This document shows, piece by piece, positions 1-11,706 of a stretch of 64,000 bases of DNA. The notes under the pieces are model-generated. The model ran no database searches, had not been told where the DNA came from, and saw only the letters and a list, made by a program, of their open reading frames with translations. Each line of letters opens with the position of its first letter. The first letter of the stretch is position 1. This DNA is from Arion vulgaris (lineage: Eukaryota; Mollusca; Gastropoda; Stylommatophora; Arionidae): assembly GCA_020796225.1 (NCBI GenBank), contig CM036767.1, positions 23,123,138-23,187,137 of the forward strand, written 5' to 3'. The translations under genes and the position numbers were made by a program.

Positions 1-141
1 GGCTAACAGAGACACATACTTACATATATAATAAAACAAAGGGCTAACAGAGACACATACTTACATATATAATAGAACAAAGGGCTAACAGAGACACAGA
101 CTTACATATATAATAAAACAAAGGGCTAACAGAAACAACAA
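1..141. repeat. Minisatellite, 41-bp unit, about 3.4 copies
   Basis: Units start at 1, 42 and 83 (GGCTAACAGAGACACA...) and a fourth breaks off near 141. The array is cut by the window edge, so its true length is unknown. Confidence 0.95.
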
Positions 142-284
142 CTGATAGGAACGGAAATAGTGAAATTCGAAAAAGACTACTTTCGTGACGACGGTTAATA
201 AACATGAAATAATAGACATGAAACAAGTATTAGGGTCTCAGGATAAAAAAACAAGTTCAACATTAGTTTTACAACAGTACATCA

Positions 285-465
285 GGAAGTAAGGATAGAG
301 AAAAACCAAGAAAAGAATGGACAGATCTGATACCAGAATCATGTCAAAAAGCAAAAATAATTAATCCTACAACCCTCTAGAGCAGCACAAGAAAAAAACC
401 CAGAAAACCGCAACATTGGACAACACAACGGTAGCAATGTGAGGACAGAAGAAGAAGAAGAAGAA
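285..465 (+). pseudogene. LINE C, 3' end of the RT ORF and tail
   Basis: The translation resembles the end of the LINE C ORF (ESCQKAKI, then RKPQHW and a stop) and runs into a (GAA)n tail at 447-465. The same end occurs at 43190-43620, at 57590-57648 and, inverted, at 17423-17530. Only the last 60 or so codons remain, as expected for a 5'-truncated insertion. Confidence 0.7.
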
Positions 466-539
466 GACGAAATGAGAATAAAAACTAGAACTTGCCTGGT
501 TAACATTGTACATACTGTATAGAAACAACAGGATAGCTC

Positions 540-1326
540 CAATATACTGGAACACTTTTTCAACCATCATTAAATTTGACAAAGGTTGCAGAGAGGGAAA
601 TTCCGCGGCGTTGAATGCAGACGTCAAAGCCATCATCGATGAAAATTGCAATGCAGACGACGTTGTGATCTACACGGATGTATCGGTAGTTCGTCACGAA
701 AAGTCTGCATGGGCCTTCTCTGCAAGCTCATGTGGCAGAATGGTCAAGGAAGCCAGTGGTGCATTCAGTATGACAAGCAGCATGACAATGGAGGTACTGG
801 TGGGGACCAATGCACTACTCTGGCTAGAGTCACAAAACTACACTCATGCGTGCATTTTGAGTGACTCATTGAGTATGATCCGAAAGGTGGAGGCCGGTTC
901 GGTGCGCAGGCAATGGACTGAATCACTGCAGGCGTCAACAATTTGCAGAATTACACTTGTCTTTGTTCCGGGGCACATGGGTGTCGTTGGCAATGAGAGA
1001 GCAGACAGGCTGGCTGGCACTGCGCTATATCAGACGGCCAGCCAATGGACAGAGCTGACATCGTGAACGCCCTCATAGAGCGTGGCCACAGAGAAGACCT
1101 TTATCTAAACCAATCCACGTCAACTACTAGATTGCGAGAACTGGGTTTGAAGATTGGTGTGGCATGAAAAGAACGGTACAACAGTTATACTAGTAGGCTC
1201 ATCAATCAAAATAGAACTGGTACGGTCAGTCGCTGGACGCTGATGGAGATATTGCGAAGGAGATCGGAGCACCTATGGACATGTCCGGAGTGCAATGAAG
1301 ATATTCCAAACTGAAACTGAAACTGA
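540..1326 (+). pseudogene. LINE B copy 1: RNase H domain and 3' tail
   Basis: The open frame from 506 covers an RNase HI-type domain. Candidate catalytic residues are D58 (YTD), E96 (TMEV), D120 (LSDS) and the loop GHMGVVGNERAD. RNase H removes the RNA strand from the RNA/DNA hybrid during retrotransposition. A one-base deletion near 1045, judged against the copy at 16500, stops the frame at 1066. The homologous C-terminal part continues in another frame (LYLNQSTSTTRL) and a stop interrupts it at about 1165. The element ends in (CTGAAA)n. A perfect 13-bp TSD (AACAGGATAGCTC at 527-539 and 1327-1339) bounds a 787-bp 5'-truncated insertion, so codons before about 540 are target DNA. Confidence 0.9.
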
Positions 1327-1520
1327 AACAGGATAGCTCTAACAGTCTCATAGTACTGTATTTTCTCAGGTTTAAGCTTACGGTCTTGTACTTTTGACGA
1401 CGAACACGACTCGAAATCCAAATCTAGCTAATGAGCCCAATATTTTCACAGCAAATTACATGCCAGTGAGTTCATGCGTCACTTTTCTTATAATTATCAG
1501 CAGGATAATATCTAGATCTG

Positions 1521-1771
1521 TGGGCGTCTGTAGCTTAAGCGATAGTGAACTCGATCACAACCCAAGCGTACCTGGTTCAAACTCCGCGGTTGGCAAGTTT
1601 GGAAGCAAATTCGTATCCGTGTAATTGTTACGAACGGTAACAATAAACTTCGTTCAGAAAACAATGGCAAACTACTGAACGCATAAATGGTGCCTAGAAA
1701 ATCAACGACTCGATTACTGTTGTTGATGGCTACCTCCTATAAAGTATATGCCAGGATTTTAAATTTTAATG
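1521..1771 (+). mobile_element. SINE A copy 1 (tRNA-derived)
   Basis: The head has a Pol III A-box-like TAGCTTAAGCG and a B box GGTTCAAACTCC at about 1572, followed by a body ending in CTATAAAGTATATGCC. A perfect 10-bp TSD, TCTAGATCTG (1511-1520 and 1772-1781), flanks the 251-bp element. Relatives lie at 13420-17400 (split), 20672-20905, 39879-40095 and 58860-59105. Confidence 0.85.
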
Positions 1772-1781
1772 TCTAGATCTG

Positions 1782-2142
1782 CTTTCACATTGCATACTTA
1801 TCATCTTTTGGTTTCTTTATTGAACGGATGTCATTAGCTTTGACCAGACCCAGATGTGTTCAAATTCGCAAAGCAAATATGAAATGGCATGCATCCTGAT
1901 GGTTCTGAAGATTGGATGATCAAATGCAATCCTCCTTATACTCCTCAATCATTCAATTCTGCTTGTACAGCGTGCGCTTGTATATTGTATGCAGAGATTC
2001 GACAATAACTTCAGTATCTGCATTCAACGCGACGTGGCTGAGAAATAGAGAGAGACTTCTTTTCTCAACCCTATCTCGTATCTTCCTACATACGGAAAAA
2101 TATCTAGATGTTTCCACTAGGGAGCGAGCTAAGTGTCTTTGG
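1782..2142. other. Unassigned AT-rich spacer
   Basis: No homology to the repeat families in this window and no convincing exon. A short open frame at 1912-2148 runs into the next array and looks incidental. Confidence 0.6.
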
Positions 2143-5100
2143 AACTAGATACGAGCAGTTAATCTCTACACCACAGATAGAGAGCCCATTTAACTAGAAC
2201 TAGATACGAGCAGTTAATCTCTACACCACAGATAGAGAGCTCATTTAACTAGAACTAGATACGAGCAGTTAATCTCTACACCACAGATAGAGAGCTCATT
2301 TAACTAGAACTAGATACGAGCAGTTAATCTCTACACCACAGATAGAGAGCTCATTTAACTAGAACTAGATACGAGCAGTTAATCTCTACACCACAGATAG
2401 AGAGCTCATTTAACTAGAACTAGATACGAGCAGTTAATCTCTACACCACAGATAGAGAGCTCATTTAACTAGAACTAGATACGAGCAGTTAATCTCTACA
2501 CCACAGATAGAGAGCTCATTTAACTAGAACTAGATACGAGCAGTTAATCTCTACACCACAGATAGAGAGCTCATTTAACTAGAACTAGATACGAGCAGTT
2601 AATCTCTACACCACAGATAGAGAGCTCATTTAACTAGAACTAGATTCGAGCAGCTAATCTCTACACCACAGATAGAGAGCTCATTTAACTAGAACTAGAT
2701 ACGAGCAGTTAATCTCTACACCACAGATAGAGAGCTCATTTAACTAGAACTAGATACGAGCAGTTAATCTCTACACCACAGATAGATAGCTCATTTAACT
2801 AGAACTAGATTCGAGCAGCTAATCTCTACACCACAGATAGAGAGCTCATTTAACTAGAACTAGATACAAGCAGTTAATCTCTACACCACAGATAGAGAGC
2901 TCATTTAACTAGAACTAGATTCGAGCGGCTAATCTCTACACCACAGATAGAGAGCTCATTAAACTAGAACTAGATACGAGCAGTTAATCTCTACACCACA
3001 GATAGAGAGCTCATTTAACTAGAACTAGATACGAGCAGTTAATCTCTACACCACAGATAGAGAGATCATTTAACTAGAACTAGATATGAGCAGTTAATCT
3101 CTACACCACAGATAGAGAGCTCATTTAACTAGAACTAGATACGAGCAGCTAATCTCTACACCACAGATAGAGAGCTCATTTAACTAGAACTAGATACGAG
3201 CAGTTAATCTCTACACCACAGATAGAGAGCCCATTTAACTAGAACTAGATCGAGCAGCTAATCTTCACACCACAGAGAGAGAGCTATTTAACTAGAACTA
3301 GATACGAGCAGTTAATCTCTACACCACAGATAGAGAGCTCATTTAACTAGAACTAGATACGAGCAGTTAATCTCTACACCACAGATAGAGAGCTCATTTA
3401 ACTAGAACTAGATTCGAGCAGTTAATCTCTACACCACAGATAGAGAGCTCATTTAACTAGAACTAGATACGAGCAGTTAATCTCTACACCACAGATAGAG
3501 AGCTCATTTAACTAGAACTAGATACGAGCAGTTAATCTCTACACCACAGATAGAGAGCTCATTTAACTAGAACTAGATACGAGCAGTTAATCTCTACACC
3601 ACAGATAGAGAGCTCATTTAACTAGAACTAGATTCGAGCAGTTAATCTCTACACTACAGATAGAGAGCTCATTTAACTAGAACTAGATACGAGCAGTTAA
3701 TCTCTACACCACAGATAGAGAGCTCATTTAACTAGAACTAGATACGAGCAGTTAATCTCTACACCACAGATAGAGAGCTCATTTAACTAGAACTAGATAC
3801 GAGCAGTTAATCTCTACACCACAGATGAGACCATTTAACTAGAACTAGATTCGAGCAGTTAATCTCTACAGCACAGATAGAGAGCTCATTTAACTAGAAC
3901 TAGATACGAGCAGTTAATCTCTACACCACAGATAGAGAGCTCATTTAACTAGAACTAGATACGAGCAGCTAATCTCTACACCACAGATAGAGAGCTCATT
4001 TAACTAGAACTAGATCGAGCAGCTTTAAACTCTACACCACAGATAGAGAGCTCATTTAACTAGAACTAGATACGAGCAGTTAATCTCTACACCACAGATA
4101 GAGAGCTCATTTAACTAGAACTAGATACGAGCAGTTAATCTCTACACCACAGATAGAGAGCTCATTTAACTAGAACTAGATACGAGCAGTTAATCTCTAC
4201 ACCACAGATAGAGAGCTCATTTAACTAGAACTAGATACGAGCAGTTAATCTCTACACACAGAAGAGAGCTCATTTAACTAGAACTAGATACGAGCAGTTA
4301 ATCTCTACACCACAGAAGAGAGCTCATTTAACTAGAACTAGATACAGAGTTAATCTCTACACCCATGATAGAGAGCTCATTTAACTAGAACTAGATACAG
4401 AGCAGTTAATTCTACAAGAGTAGAGGTATTTAACTAGAACTAGATAGAGCTAGTTAATTTACACCAAGATAGAGAGCTTATTGAATAGAACTAGATAGAG
4501 CAGTTAATTCTACACCACAGATAGAGAGCTCATTTAACTAGAACTAGATACGAGCAGTTAATCTCTACACCACAGATAGACCCCATTTAACTAGAACTAG
4601 ATTCGAGCAGTTAACTCACACTACAGATAGAGAGCTCATTTAACTAGAACTAGATACGAGCAGTTAATCTCTACAGCACAGATAGAGAGCTCATTTAACT
4701 AGAACTAGATACGAGCAGTTAATCTCTACACCACAGATAGAGAGCTCATTTAACTAGAACTAGATACGAGCAGTTAATCTCTACACCACAGATAGACCCC
4801 ATTTAACTAGAACTAGATTCGAGCAGTTAATCTCTACAGCACAGATAGAGAGCTCATTTAACTAGAACTAGATACGAGCAGTTAATCTCTACAGCACAGA
4901 TAGAGAGCTCATTTAACTAGAACTAGATACGAGCAGTTAATCTCTACACCACAGATAGAGAGCTCATTTAACTAGAACTAGATTCGAGCAGCTAATCTCT
5001 ACACCACAGATAGAGAGCTCATTTAACTAGAACTAGATACGAGCAGTTAATCTCTACACCACAGATAGAGAGCTCATTTAACTAGAACTAGATACGAGCA

Positions 5101-5965
5101 GTTAATCTCTACACCACAGATAGAGAGCTCATTTAACTAGAACTAGATACGAGCAGTTAATCTCTACACCACAGATAGAGAGCTCATTTAACTAGAACTA
5201 GATACGAGCAGTTAATCTCTACACCACAGAGAGAGAGCTCATTTAACTAGAACTAGATACGAGCAGTTAATCTCTACACCACAGAGAGAGAGCTCATTTA
5301 ACTAGAACTAGATACGAGCAGTTAATCTCTACACCACAGATAGAGAGCTCATTTAACTAGAACTAGATACGAGCAGTTAATCTCACACCACAGATAGAGA
5401 GCTCATTTAACTAGAACTAGATACGAGCAGTTAATCTCTACACCACAGATAGAGAGCTCATTTAACTAGAACTAGATTCGAGCAGCTAATCTCTACACTA
5501 CAGATAGAGAGCTCATTTAACTAGAACTAGATACGAGCAGTTAATCTCTACACCACAGATAGAGAGCTCATTTAACTAGAACTAGATACGAGCAGCTAAT
5601 CTCTACACCACAGATAGAGAGCTCATTTAACTAGAACTAGATACGAGCAGTTAATCTCTACACCACAGATAGAGAGCTCATTTAACTAGAACTAGATACG
5701 AGCAGTTAATCTCTACACCACAGATAGAGAGCTCATTTAACTAGAACTAGATACGAGCAGTTAATCTCTACACCACAGATAGAGAGCTCATTTAACTAGA
5801 ACTAGATACGAGCAGTTAATCTCTACACCACAGATAGAGAGCTCATTTAACTAGAACTAGATTCGAGCAGCTAATCTCTACACTACAGATAGAGAGCTCA
5901 TTTAACTAGAACTAGATACGAGCAGTTAATCTCTACACCACAGATAGAGAGCTCATTTAACTATA
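2143..5965. repeat. Large minisatellite, 55-bp unit, about 69 copies
   Basis: Successive units start at fixed 55-bp steps, for example 2254 and 2309, and contain ACTAGATACGAGCAG. Most units are near-identical. Variants TTCGAGCAGCT and TACGAGCAGTT are interspersed, and a decayed patch at 4250-4640 has small deletions. No frame stays open through it. Confidence 0.98.
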
Positions 5966-6011
5966 TTCAATAGAATAGCTACAGTAGTAACCAGATATAT
6001 ATACCTCTCGT

Positions 6012-6259
6012 CGCCCGAGTGGTTACCGGGGCCCAAATTTGGGTGTAAGGAATAGAACCATTGTTACCTGCCACGCATGTCGTAAGAGGCGCCTAAGTAG
6101 GTTTAGTTGAAATCGGATGCACGTGACCTAAACATGTAGACGTCTATGCTTTTAGGGTTTACAAACCAATGTGCAACGTATACACGTTATTGGCAAAGAT
6201 CAAACATTTCACAAAGAGTGATTAAAATTGGTCGTAAAAAACGAACGCAAAAGAAGAAG
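6012..6259 (+). mobile_element. SINE R copy 1
   Basis: The head GCCCGAGTGGTTACCGGGG resembles the D-arm and A box of tRNA-Leu/Ser. The core contains the GTCGTAAGAGGCG motif, and the element ends in an (AAG)n-like tail. A 13-bp TSD (ATATACCTCTCGT, 5999-6011 and 6260-6272) defines both ends. It sits just after the 55-bp array. Confidence 0.88.
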
Positions 6260-6428
6260 ATATACCTCTCGTGATATTGTACGTTACATTGGGCATTCAT
6301 GCACTTTCTCCATACCGCTCTGTACTGGAAAACTAGCTGTTCTATGGAATTAAACCCGATATTCCCAGCTCTCTCAGTCAAATTTGGTTCAGCGTTTCTC
6401 TAGGTCGTCGTTTCTTTCTTGAATCCTT

Positions 6429-6815
6429 TGCCTCCCACTTCAATGTTCTACTTTGTTAGCCTCCCACTTCAATGTTCTACTTTGTTAGCCTCCCACTTCA
6501 ATGTTCTACTTTGCTAGCCTCCCATTTCAATGTTCTACTTGTTAGCCTCCACTTCAATGTTCTACTTTGTTAGCCTCCCACTTCAATGTTCTACTTTGTT
6601 AGCCTCCCACTTCAATGTTCTACTTTGTTAGCCTCCCACTTCAATGTTCTACTTTGTTAGCCTCCCACTTCAATGTTCTACTTTGTTAGCCTCACTTCAA
6701 TGTTCTACTTGTAGCCTCCCACTTCAATGTTCTACTTTGTTAGCTACTGTCACTTGTTAGCCTCCCACTTCAATGTTCTACTGTTACTGCACTTGCCTAC
6801 TCAATGTTCACTTTA
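6429..6815. repeat. Minisatellite, 29-bp unit, about 13 copies
   Basis: The unit contains CCTCCCACTTCAATGTTC. The right part (6700-6815) is degraded by deletions. Confidence 0.95.
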
Positions 6816-7043
6816 TTATTGCATTGGTATTCAACCAATAATTTCAAGTGGCAACTCTTCAAGTAACTAGGTTGTGTTGAATTCTAACATATTCCAAGTG
6901 ACTTTCTACACCAGCTTGTATTGAATGTTGTCATGTATGAAGATTAACTCACTTCATTCACTTAAACCACTCAATAAACTTGCTAATGATCCTTGACTTG
7001 ACATAACTATTGCAACAATGCAAGTATATAGCCAATTTTTAGA

Positions 7044-7135
7044 CCATGTGGTAGCGCAGTAGCATAGTTGTGTGTGAACTTGCGTCTTAGGCGAGAAGTC
7101 TGGGTTCAATTCTACAATAGGCATGGAATATGTTT
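7044..7135 (+). mobile_element. tRNA-like SINE head
   Basis: A-box-like TGTGGTAGCGCAGTAGCAT and B box TGGGTTCAATTC (about 7101-7112) are spaced as in a tRNA. No clear tail or TSD was found, so the downstream boundary is uncertain. Confidence 0.55.
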
Positions 7136-7412
7136 CGGATTGTAAAGGCTGTTTGGTCGGCATATTCTCATTTGGGTACTAGAAAAAGCGATGCGAATTA
7201 AATGCGACAAGTGTGTCGTTGACCACATTACCCATCGTGTGCCAAAGGTCAATGAAAGTATAGATATGATACCATATTCACCAATATACCTCGAGCTTTG
7301 ACAAAAGATTCCTTTACTTTTTGTTACTTTTATACCATGTGACATATTGAATATAACGATGTTAGTCTGGTATAGTTTTGTCACATACTGCACACAATGC
7401 TCAACTTGAAGA

Positions 7413-7539
7413 TCATCACGTCTGTATTCTCATCACGTCTGTATTCTCATCACGTCTGTAGTCTTATCACGTCTGTAGTCTTATCACGTCTGTAGTCTCA
7501 TCACGTCTGTAGTCTTATCACGTCTGTAGTCTCATCACG
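7413..7539. repeat. Minisatellite, 17-bp unit, left part
   Basis: Repeats of TCATCACGTCTGTAGTC. The array continues at 7791-7831 and is split by a SINE R insertion. Confidence 0.93.
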
Positions 7540-7790
7540 CCCGAATGGTTACCGAGGCCCAGATTTGGGGTGTAAAGAATAGAACCACTGTTACCTGTCA
7601 CACATGTCTTAAGAGGCGACTAAGGAGGTTTAGCTGAAATCGCATGCATATGTCCTAAACGTATAGAAGTCTATGCGTTTAGGGGCCTACCAAACCAATG
7701 TGCAACGTATACACGTTCTTGGCAAAGATCAAACATATCACAAAGAGTAATTAAAATTAGTCGTAAAGAACGAACGCAAAGAAGAAGAAG
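7540..7790 (+). mobile_element. SINE R copy 2, inserted in a minisatellite
   Basis: Full-length relative of the 6012 copy, from CCCGAATGGTTACCGAGG to GAAGAAGAAG. The hexamer ATCACG of the host array is found on both sides (7534-7539 and 7791-7796), as a short TSD or the adjacent array unit. Confidence 0.87.
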
Positions 7791-7831
7791 ATCACGTCTG
7801 TAGTCTTATCACGTCTGTAGTCTTATACTTT
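7791..7831. repeat. Minisatellite, 17-bp unit, right part
   Basis: Two and a half more units of the array interrupted at 7539. Confidence 0.9.
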
Positions 7832-8099
7832 CCAGAAATGTTCTGCTTTCTAATTACAATAACCATACACAGAATTTGGACCACAAACCTTTATTTCTCA
7901 TGTCACCAATTGCCTAGCGCAGCAGACGAGCGTTTGTGAGAGCACAACAAGATAATTCAGTGTTTGCTTTTTGTTTGTTTATATATTTATACATTTATAT
8001 ATTTATATATACCCTAAATACTTGTTTACTGACTAGTTATATATATCATATTCATTTTTCTGCGGTTCTTTACCAGTGATTCTTTGAACAACTCATTCA

Positions 8100-8260
8100 C
8101 TGGACAGCACATCTGATTTCTGGACGCTTTTATTTACTAGGATAGCGTCACTAGACCCATACCTGAGTTGCCTCTTACGACATGCTTTGTAGGTCACAGT
8201 GTTTCTGTTCTTTGCTCCCCTTGTGAGCCGGGTTGACTTCAATGTATTGGCTTTCTCAAT
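8100..8260 (-). mobile_element. SINE R' fragment
   Basis: Matches the 52385-52620 and 57768-58015 copies over the core TGCCTCTTACGACATGC and the end CTCCCCTTGTGAGCC. The (AAG)n tail side is missing. Confidence 0.7.
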
Positions 8261-8265
8261 ATGAA

Positions 8266-8884
8266 TTGGTATGTATCCGCAGGAATGACACGCCATCTAT
8301 CGAAAATATGGCATGAAGCACGAGCTTCGTAGCTTCAGCAACAATCTTAGCGAACTCTAGAAAAAAGTGCACTTAAGGCATTTAGCTGCTAAGAACGTGT
8401 ATAGAAGTGTTTCCCATTCACTGCTAAAGATACGTTAACACGTCTGTTATTATCGCTCCTCTGTGGACTAAGAACGTGTTAATACGTTATACATTTCTAC
8501 TGTCAGTGCTATAGGCGTGCATTCGCGTTTGTTACCTAGAAACAAAGAGTAGCTATTTTTAGATCCTTCTTCGGAAAGTATGTAGCAGAGAAAGGGTTAA
8601 CCACAGCCAACTCTAGATAACTAGGCCAGACAACTGACTGGGCAATCCCTGACCTAGATCAAAGAAGGGACTAAAAATATATATGTTTGATAGTGCACTG
8701 CAAGCTTTTTTTTCAATTTTACTCAATTATGTGAGTCTGTGGTTATTTATTGGTGAAAAATATTCATAATATTAATATTTCTTATTGTTAAACTTAACTC
8801 GTTATATAATATAACTTTGATTTAGCATTTTGTGTTGATTTTTAAATGAATTCGTCTATATACAACAATACTGGAATGCGAGGT
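8266..8884. other. Unassigned sequence
   Basis: Nothing recognised. The words CGTTAACACG and CGTGTTAATACG near 8430-8490 look like a weak inverted pair but have no other support. Confidence 0.5.
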
Positions 8885-9010
8885 CACGTGGTGTAGTTGT
8901 GATCCGATTTCCCATAAGTGTTGCCTGAGTCCGAAGGCCCATAAGTTTATAGTTGGCTCTGGTTATACCAAACGACACGGTCTGGATTGGAACCACGACC
9001 TTCAGAGAGT
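8885..9010 (-). mobile_element. Possible tRNA-like SINE piece
   Basis: Reverse strand shows GGTTCCAATCC, a match to the Pol III B box. No A box at the right distance was convincing and no TSD was found. Confidence 0.3.
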
Positions 9011-9439
9011 AAAGAAAACAGCTTCGTCAAAGGTACCTTGGAACTATTTAGGAACATATTCATTGAAGTGTAACGATGATGGTGCTATCAATCAATGAAC
9101 TATTCAATGCATTGTGATCATGTGTAGTGTGTGTGTAGTGTGTGTGTATTTTGTATATGGATTTCTTATTGTGTTTCTTGATATGAAATCTCATTGTGTA
9201 GATTACATTGTTTGTTTGTTTGTGAGCTTCAGTCTAAAATAACCATTTTGAGACCAGTCAATAGATGTTTATAATTTCAGTCAGAAAGAGTAAGTGCGTT
9301 CTGGTGTTACTGTACATTCATGTATGTGTGCATGTGTGTTTGTGAGTGTGTTCAAGCGCGAGCTAGCATTTTGTCATTATTTTTATAACATGTATTGTTT
9401 ATATTCTCCCCTTCCCCTACTCATCGGTTAACGAATCAG
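9011..9439. other. Unassigned sequence with (TGTG) runs
   Basis: GT-rich patches near 9122-9150 and 9320-9350; otherwise no recognisable feature. Confidence 0.5.
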
Positions 9440-9595
9440 TGAAATGCCATAGAGAGTTCGTTCGCTTATCCAATAGCGACATAGAAGAGTTGCGGGTTCA
9501 AACCAAAACTAGACGATCCGGGCAAGAAATAAAGAAATTGACCTCCTACCTGCACAAACTAGCTGTGATGAGATCTGGTGACATATAATCCTCCT
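9440..9595 (+). mobile_element. SINE D copy 1
   Basis: B box GCGGGTTCAAACC near 9490, followed by a body GAAATTGACCTCCTACCTGC that is shared with 47220-47325 and, inverted, with 28785-28890. Confidence 0.6.
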
Positions 9596-9638
9596 ACCTG
9601 CACAAACTAGCTGTGATGAGATCTGGTGACATATAATT
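9542..9638. repeat. 48-bp direct duplication at the SINE D end
   Basis: Two near-identical 48-bp copies start at 9542 and 9590 (CCTCCTACCTGCACAAAC), an incipient tandem array at a SINE 3' end. Confidence 0.9.
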
Positions 9639-9923
9639 TCCAAGCCAATTGTACCGTAACCTGCATATTCACTATGATTCAAATGATCTCCCTCGTTGAG
9701 CTATCGGAATATTTGTCCAGAGACCCCTGATCTGAGTTCCTGGCTCTATCGTCGACGGACTGTAGAACAGAGGTCTAATGTGTTCAATTTGAGCACGTAA
9801 AAGAACCATTGACAGTTCAAAATCGAAAAGAGCAGGCTGGAAATCCGCTGTTCAGGCAACTTTTCATCACATGTAGATTCTTCTAAGAATGTATCTGAAT
9901 CATCTTCAATGTCATGTAGGTCT

Positions 9924-10580
9924 TTAATTTTCATCAATGACCGACTGAGTGGGAGTGGCACTGGGAATATCAACATTAGATGTTTTATTAGTCTCAGTAT
10001 TGATTGTAACAATACTCCGTTTACTAATGATACTATTAATATCAACATTAGATGTTTTATTAGTCTCAGTAATGATTGTAACAATAGTCCACTTACTAAT
10101 GATACTATTACTATCAACATTAATATCAACATTAGATGTTTCATTAGTCTCAGTGTTGATTGTAACAATAGTCCACTTACTAATGATACTATTACTATCA
10201 ACATTAATATCAACATTAGATGTTTCATTAGTCTCAGTGTTGATTGTAACAATAGTCCACTTACTAATGATACTATTACTATCAACATTAATATCAACAT
10301 TAGATGTTTCATTAGTCTCAGTAATGATTGTAACAATAGTCCACTTACTAATGATACTATTACTATCAACATTAATATCAACATTAGATGTTTTATTAGT
10401 CTCAGTAATGATTGTAACAATAGTCCACTTACTAATGATACTATTACTATCAACATTAATATCAACATTAGATGTTTCATTAGTCTCAGTGTTGATCGTA
10501 ACAATAGTCCGCTTACTAATGATACTATTACTATCAACATTAATATCAACATTATGTCCATCCTCAAATTTATCTAGATT
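9924..10580 (-). CDS. Candidate 28-residue repeat protein, no start codon seen
   Basis: One minus frame is open for 218 codons from just after a stop at 10581-10583 to TAA at 9924-9926. It consists of a 28-residue Thr/Asn/Val/Asp-rich unit (KWTIVTINTETNETSNVD) repeated about seven times, with unique flanks (NLDKFEDGH at the start, PSATPTQSVIDEN at the end). There is no ATG at the start, so it would have to be an exon. Because the DNA unit is 84 bp, a multiple of three, other frames are open too, including a hydrophobic minus frame at 9746-10567. The composition and natural-looking end favour this frame only weakly; a non-coding minisatellite is the default. Confidence 0.25.
   Translation of the reverse strand, partial: NLDKFEDGHNVDINVDSNSIISKRTIVTINTETNETSNVDINVDSNSIISKWTIVTIITETNKTSNVDINVDSNSIISKWTIVTIITETNETSNVDINVDSNSIISKWTIVTINTETNETSNVDINVDSNSIISKWTIVTINTETNETSNVDINVDSNSIISKWTIVTIITETNKTSNVDINSIISKRSIVTINTETNKTSNVDIPSATPTQSVIDEN
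9962..10555. repeat. Minisatellite, 84-bp unit, about 7 copies
   Basis: Units alternate by small changes (TTTCATTAGTCTCAG or TTTTATTAGTCTCAG). The first unit is a shorter 72-bp version. Within each unit ATCAACATTA is itself duplicated. Confidence 0.96.
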
Positions 10581-10785
10581 TCATTCACTGATGCTGTTTT
10601 TCTCACTCACAAACCTATTTCAATGAAACTTGCGCTTCCCGTATCAGTTCAAATACTTTTTAATCACTTGACATAATTCAAAGTATCACTTTTTAAACAC
10701 GATTTCTATCAAAAAAACTTTGACAAAAATATATTGACTCCACGCCTGGGTTATAGTTATAGTCATCTTATATTCTTTTACAAGA

Positions 10786-11575
10786 TCATTCATTGTAATA
10801 GAACTTCAAGGGAGGTTCTCATTGTAATAGAACTTCAAGGGAGGTTCTCATTGTAATAGAGCTTCAAGGGAGGTTCTCATTGTAATAGAACTTCAAGGGA
10901 GGTTCTCATTGTAATAGAACTTCAAGGGAGGTTCTCATTGTAATAGAACTTCAAGGGAGGTTCTCATTGTAATAGAGCTTCAAGGGAGGTTCTCATTGTA
11001 ATAGAACTTCAAGGGAGGTTCTCATTGTAATAGAACTTCAAGGGATGTTCTCATTGTAATAGAACTTCAAGGGAGGTTCTCATTGTAATAGAGCTTCAAG
11101 GGAGGTTCTCATTGTAATAGAACTTCAAGGGAGGTTCTCATTGTAATAGAACTTCAAGGGAGGTTCGCATTGTAATAGAACTTCAAGGGAGGTTCGCATT
11201 GTAATAGAACTTCAAGGGAGGTTCTCATTGTAATAGAACTTCAAGGGAGGTTCTCATTGTAATAGAACTTCAAGGGAGGTTCGCATTGTAATAGAACTTC
11301 AAGGGAGGTTCGCATTGTAATAGAACTTCAAGGGAGGTTCGCATTGTAATAGAACTTCAAGGGAGGTTCGCATTGTAATAGAACTTCAAGGGAGGTTCGC
11401 ATTGTAATAGAACTTCAAGGGAGGTTCGCATTGTAATAGAACTTCAAGGGAGGTTCTCATTGTAATAGAACTTCAAGGGAGGTTCGCATTGTAATAGAAC
11501 TTCAAGGGAGGTTCGCATTGTAATAGAACTTCAAGGGAGGTTCGCATTGTAATAGAACTTCAAGGGAGGTTCTCA
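10786..11575. repeat. Minisatellite, 29-bp unit, about 27 copies
   Basis: Unit contains TAATAGAACTTCAAGGGAGG. Two variants at one position (GTTCTCATT and GTTCGCATT) segregate to different parts of the array, a sign of local unit spreading. Confidence 0.98.
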
Positions 11576-11706
11576 TTTTACCTAACAGATATGTCTTGGT
11601 AAACTCACTTTTGTCCGTAATAAAACTTGTTTTTCCTGGTCCCGTACAAGGAAGACTTCATTTATACTCTTTAATTAATGAATCATGTAACTCCACAACT
11701 ATTTAT

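Noticed and set aside
2143..5965. Centromeric or telomeric satellite
   Set aside because: A single 3.8-kb block with a 55-bp unit, flanked by ordinary interspersed repeats; no telomere motif.
9746..10567. Long hydrophobic minus-strand frame of 273 codons
   Set aside because: It arises from an 84-bp repeat divisible by three; the Leu/Ile/Met-rich content repeats exactly and has no domain.
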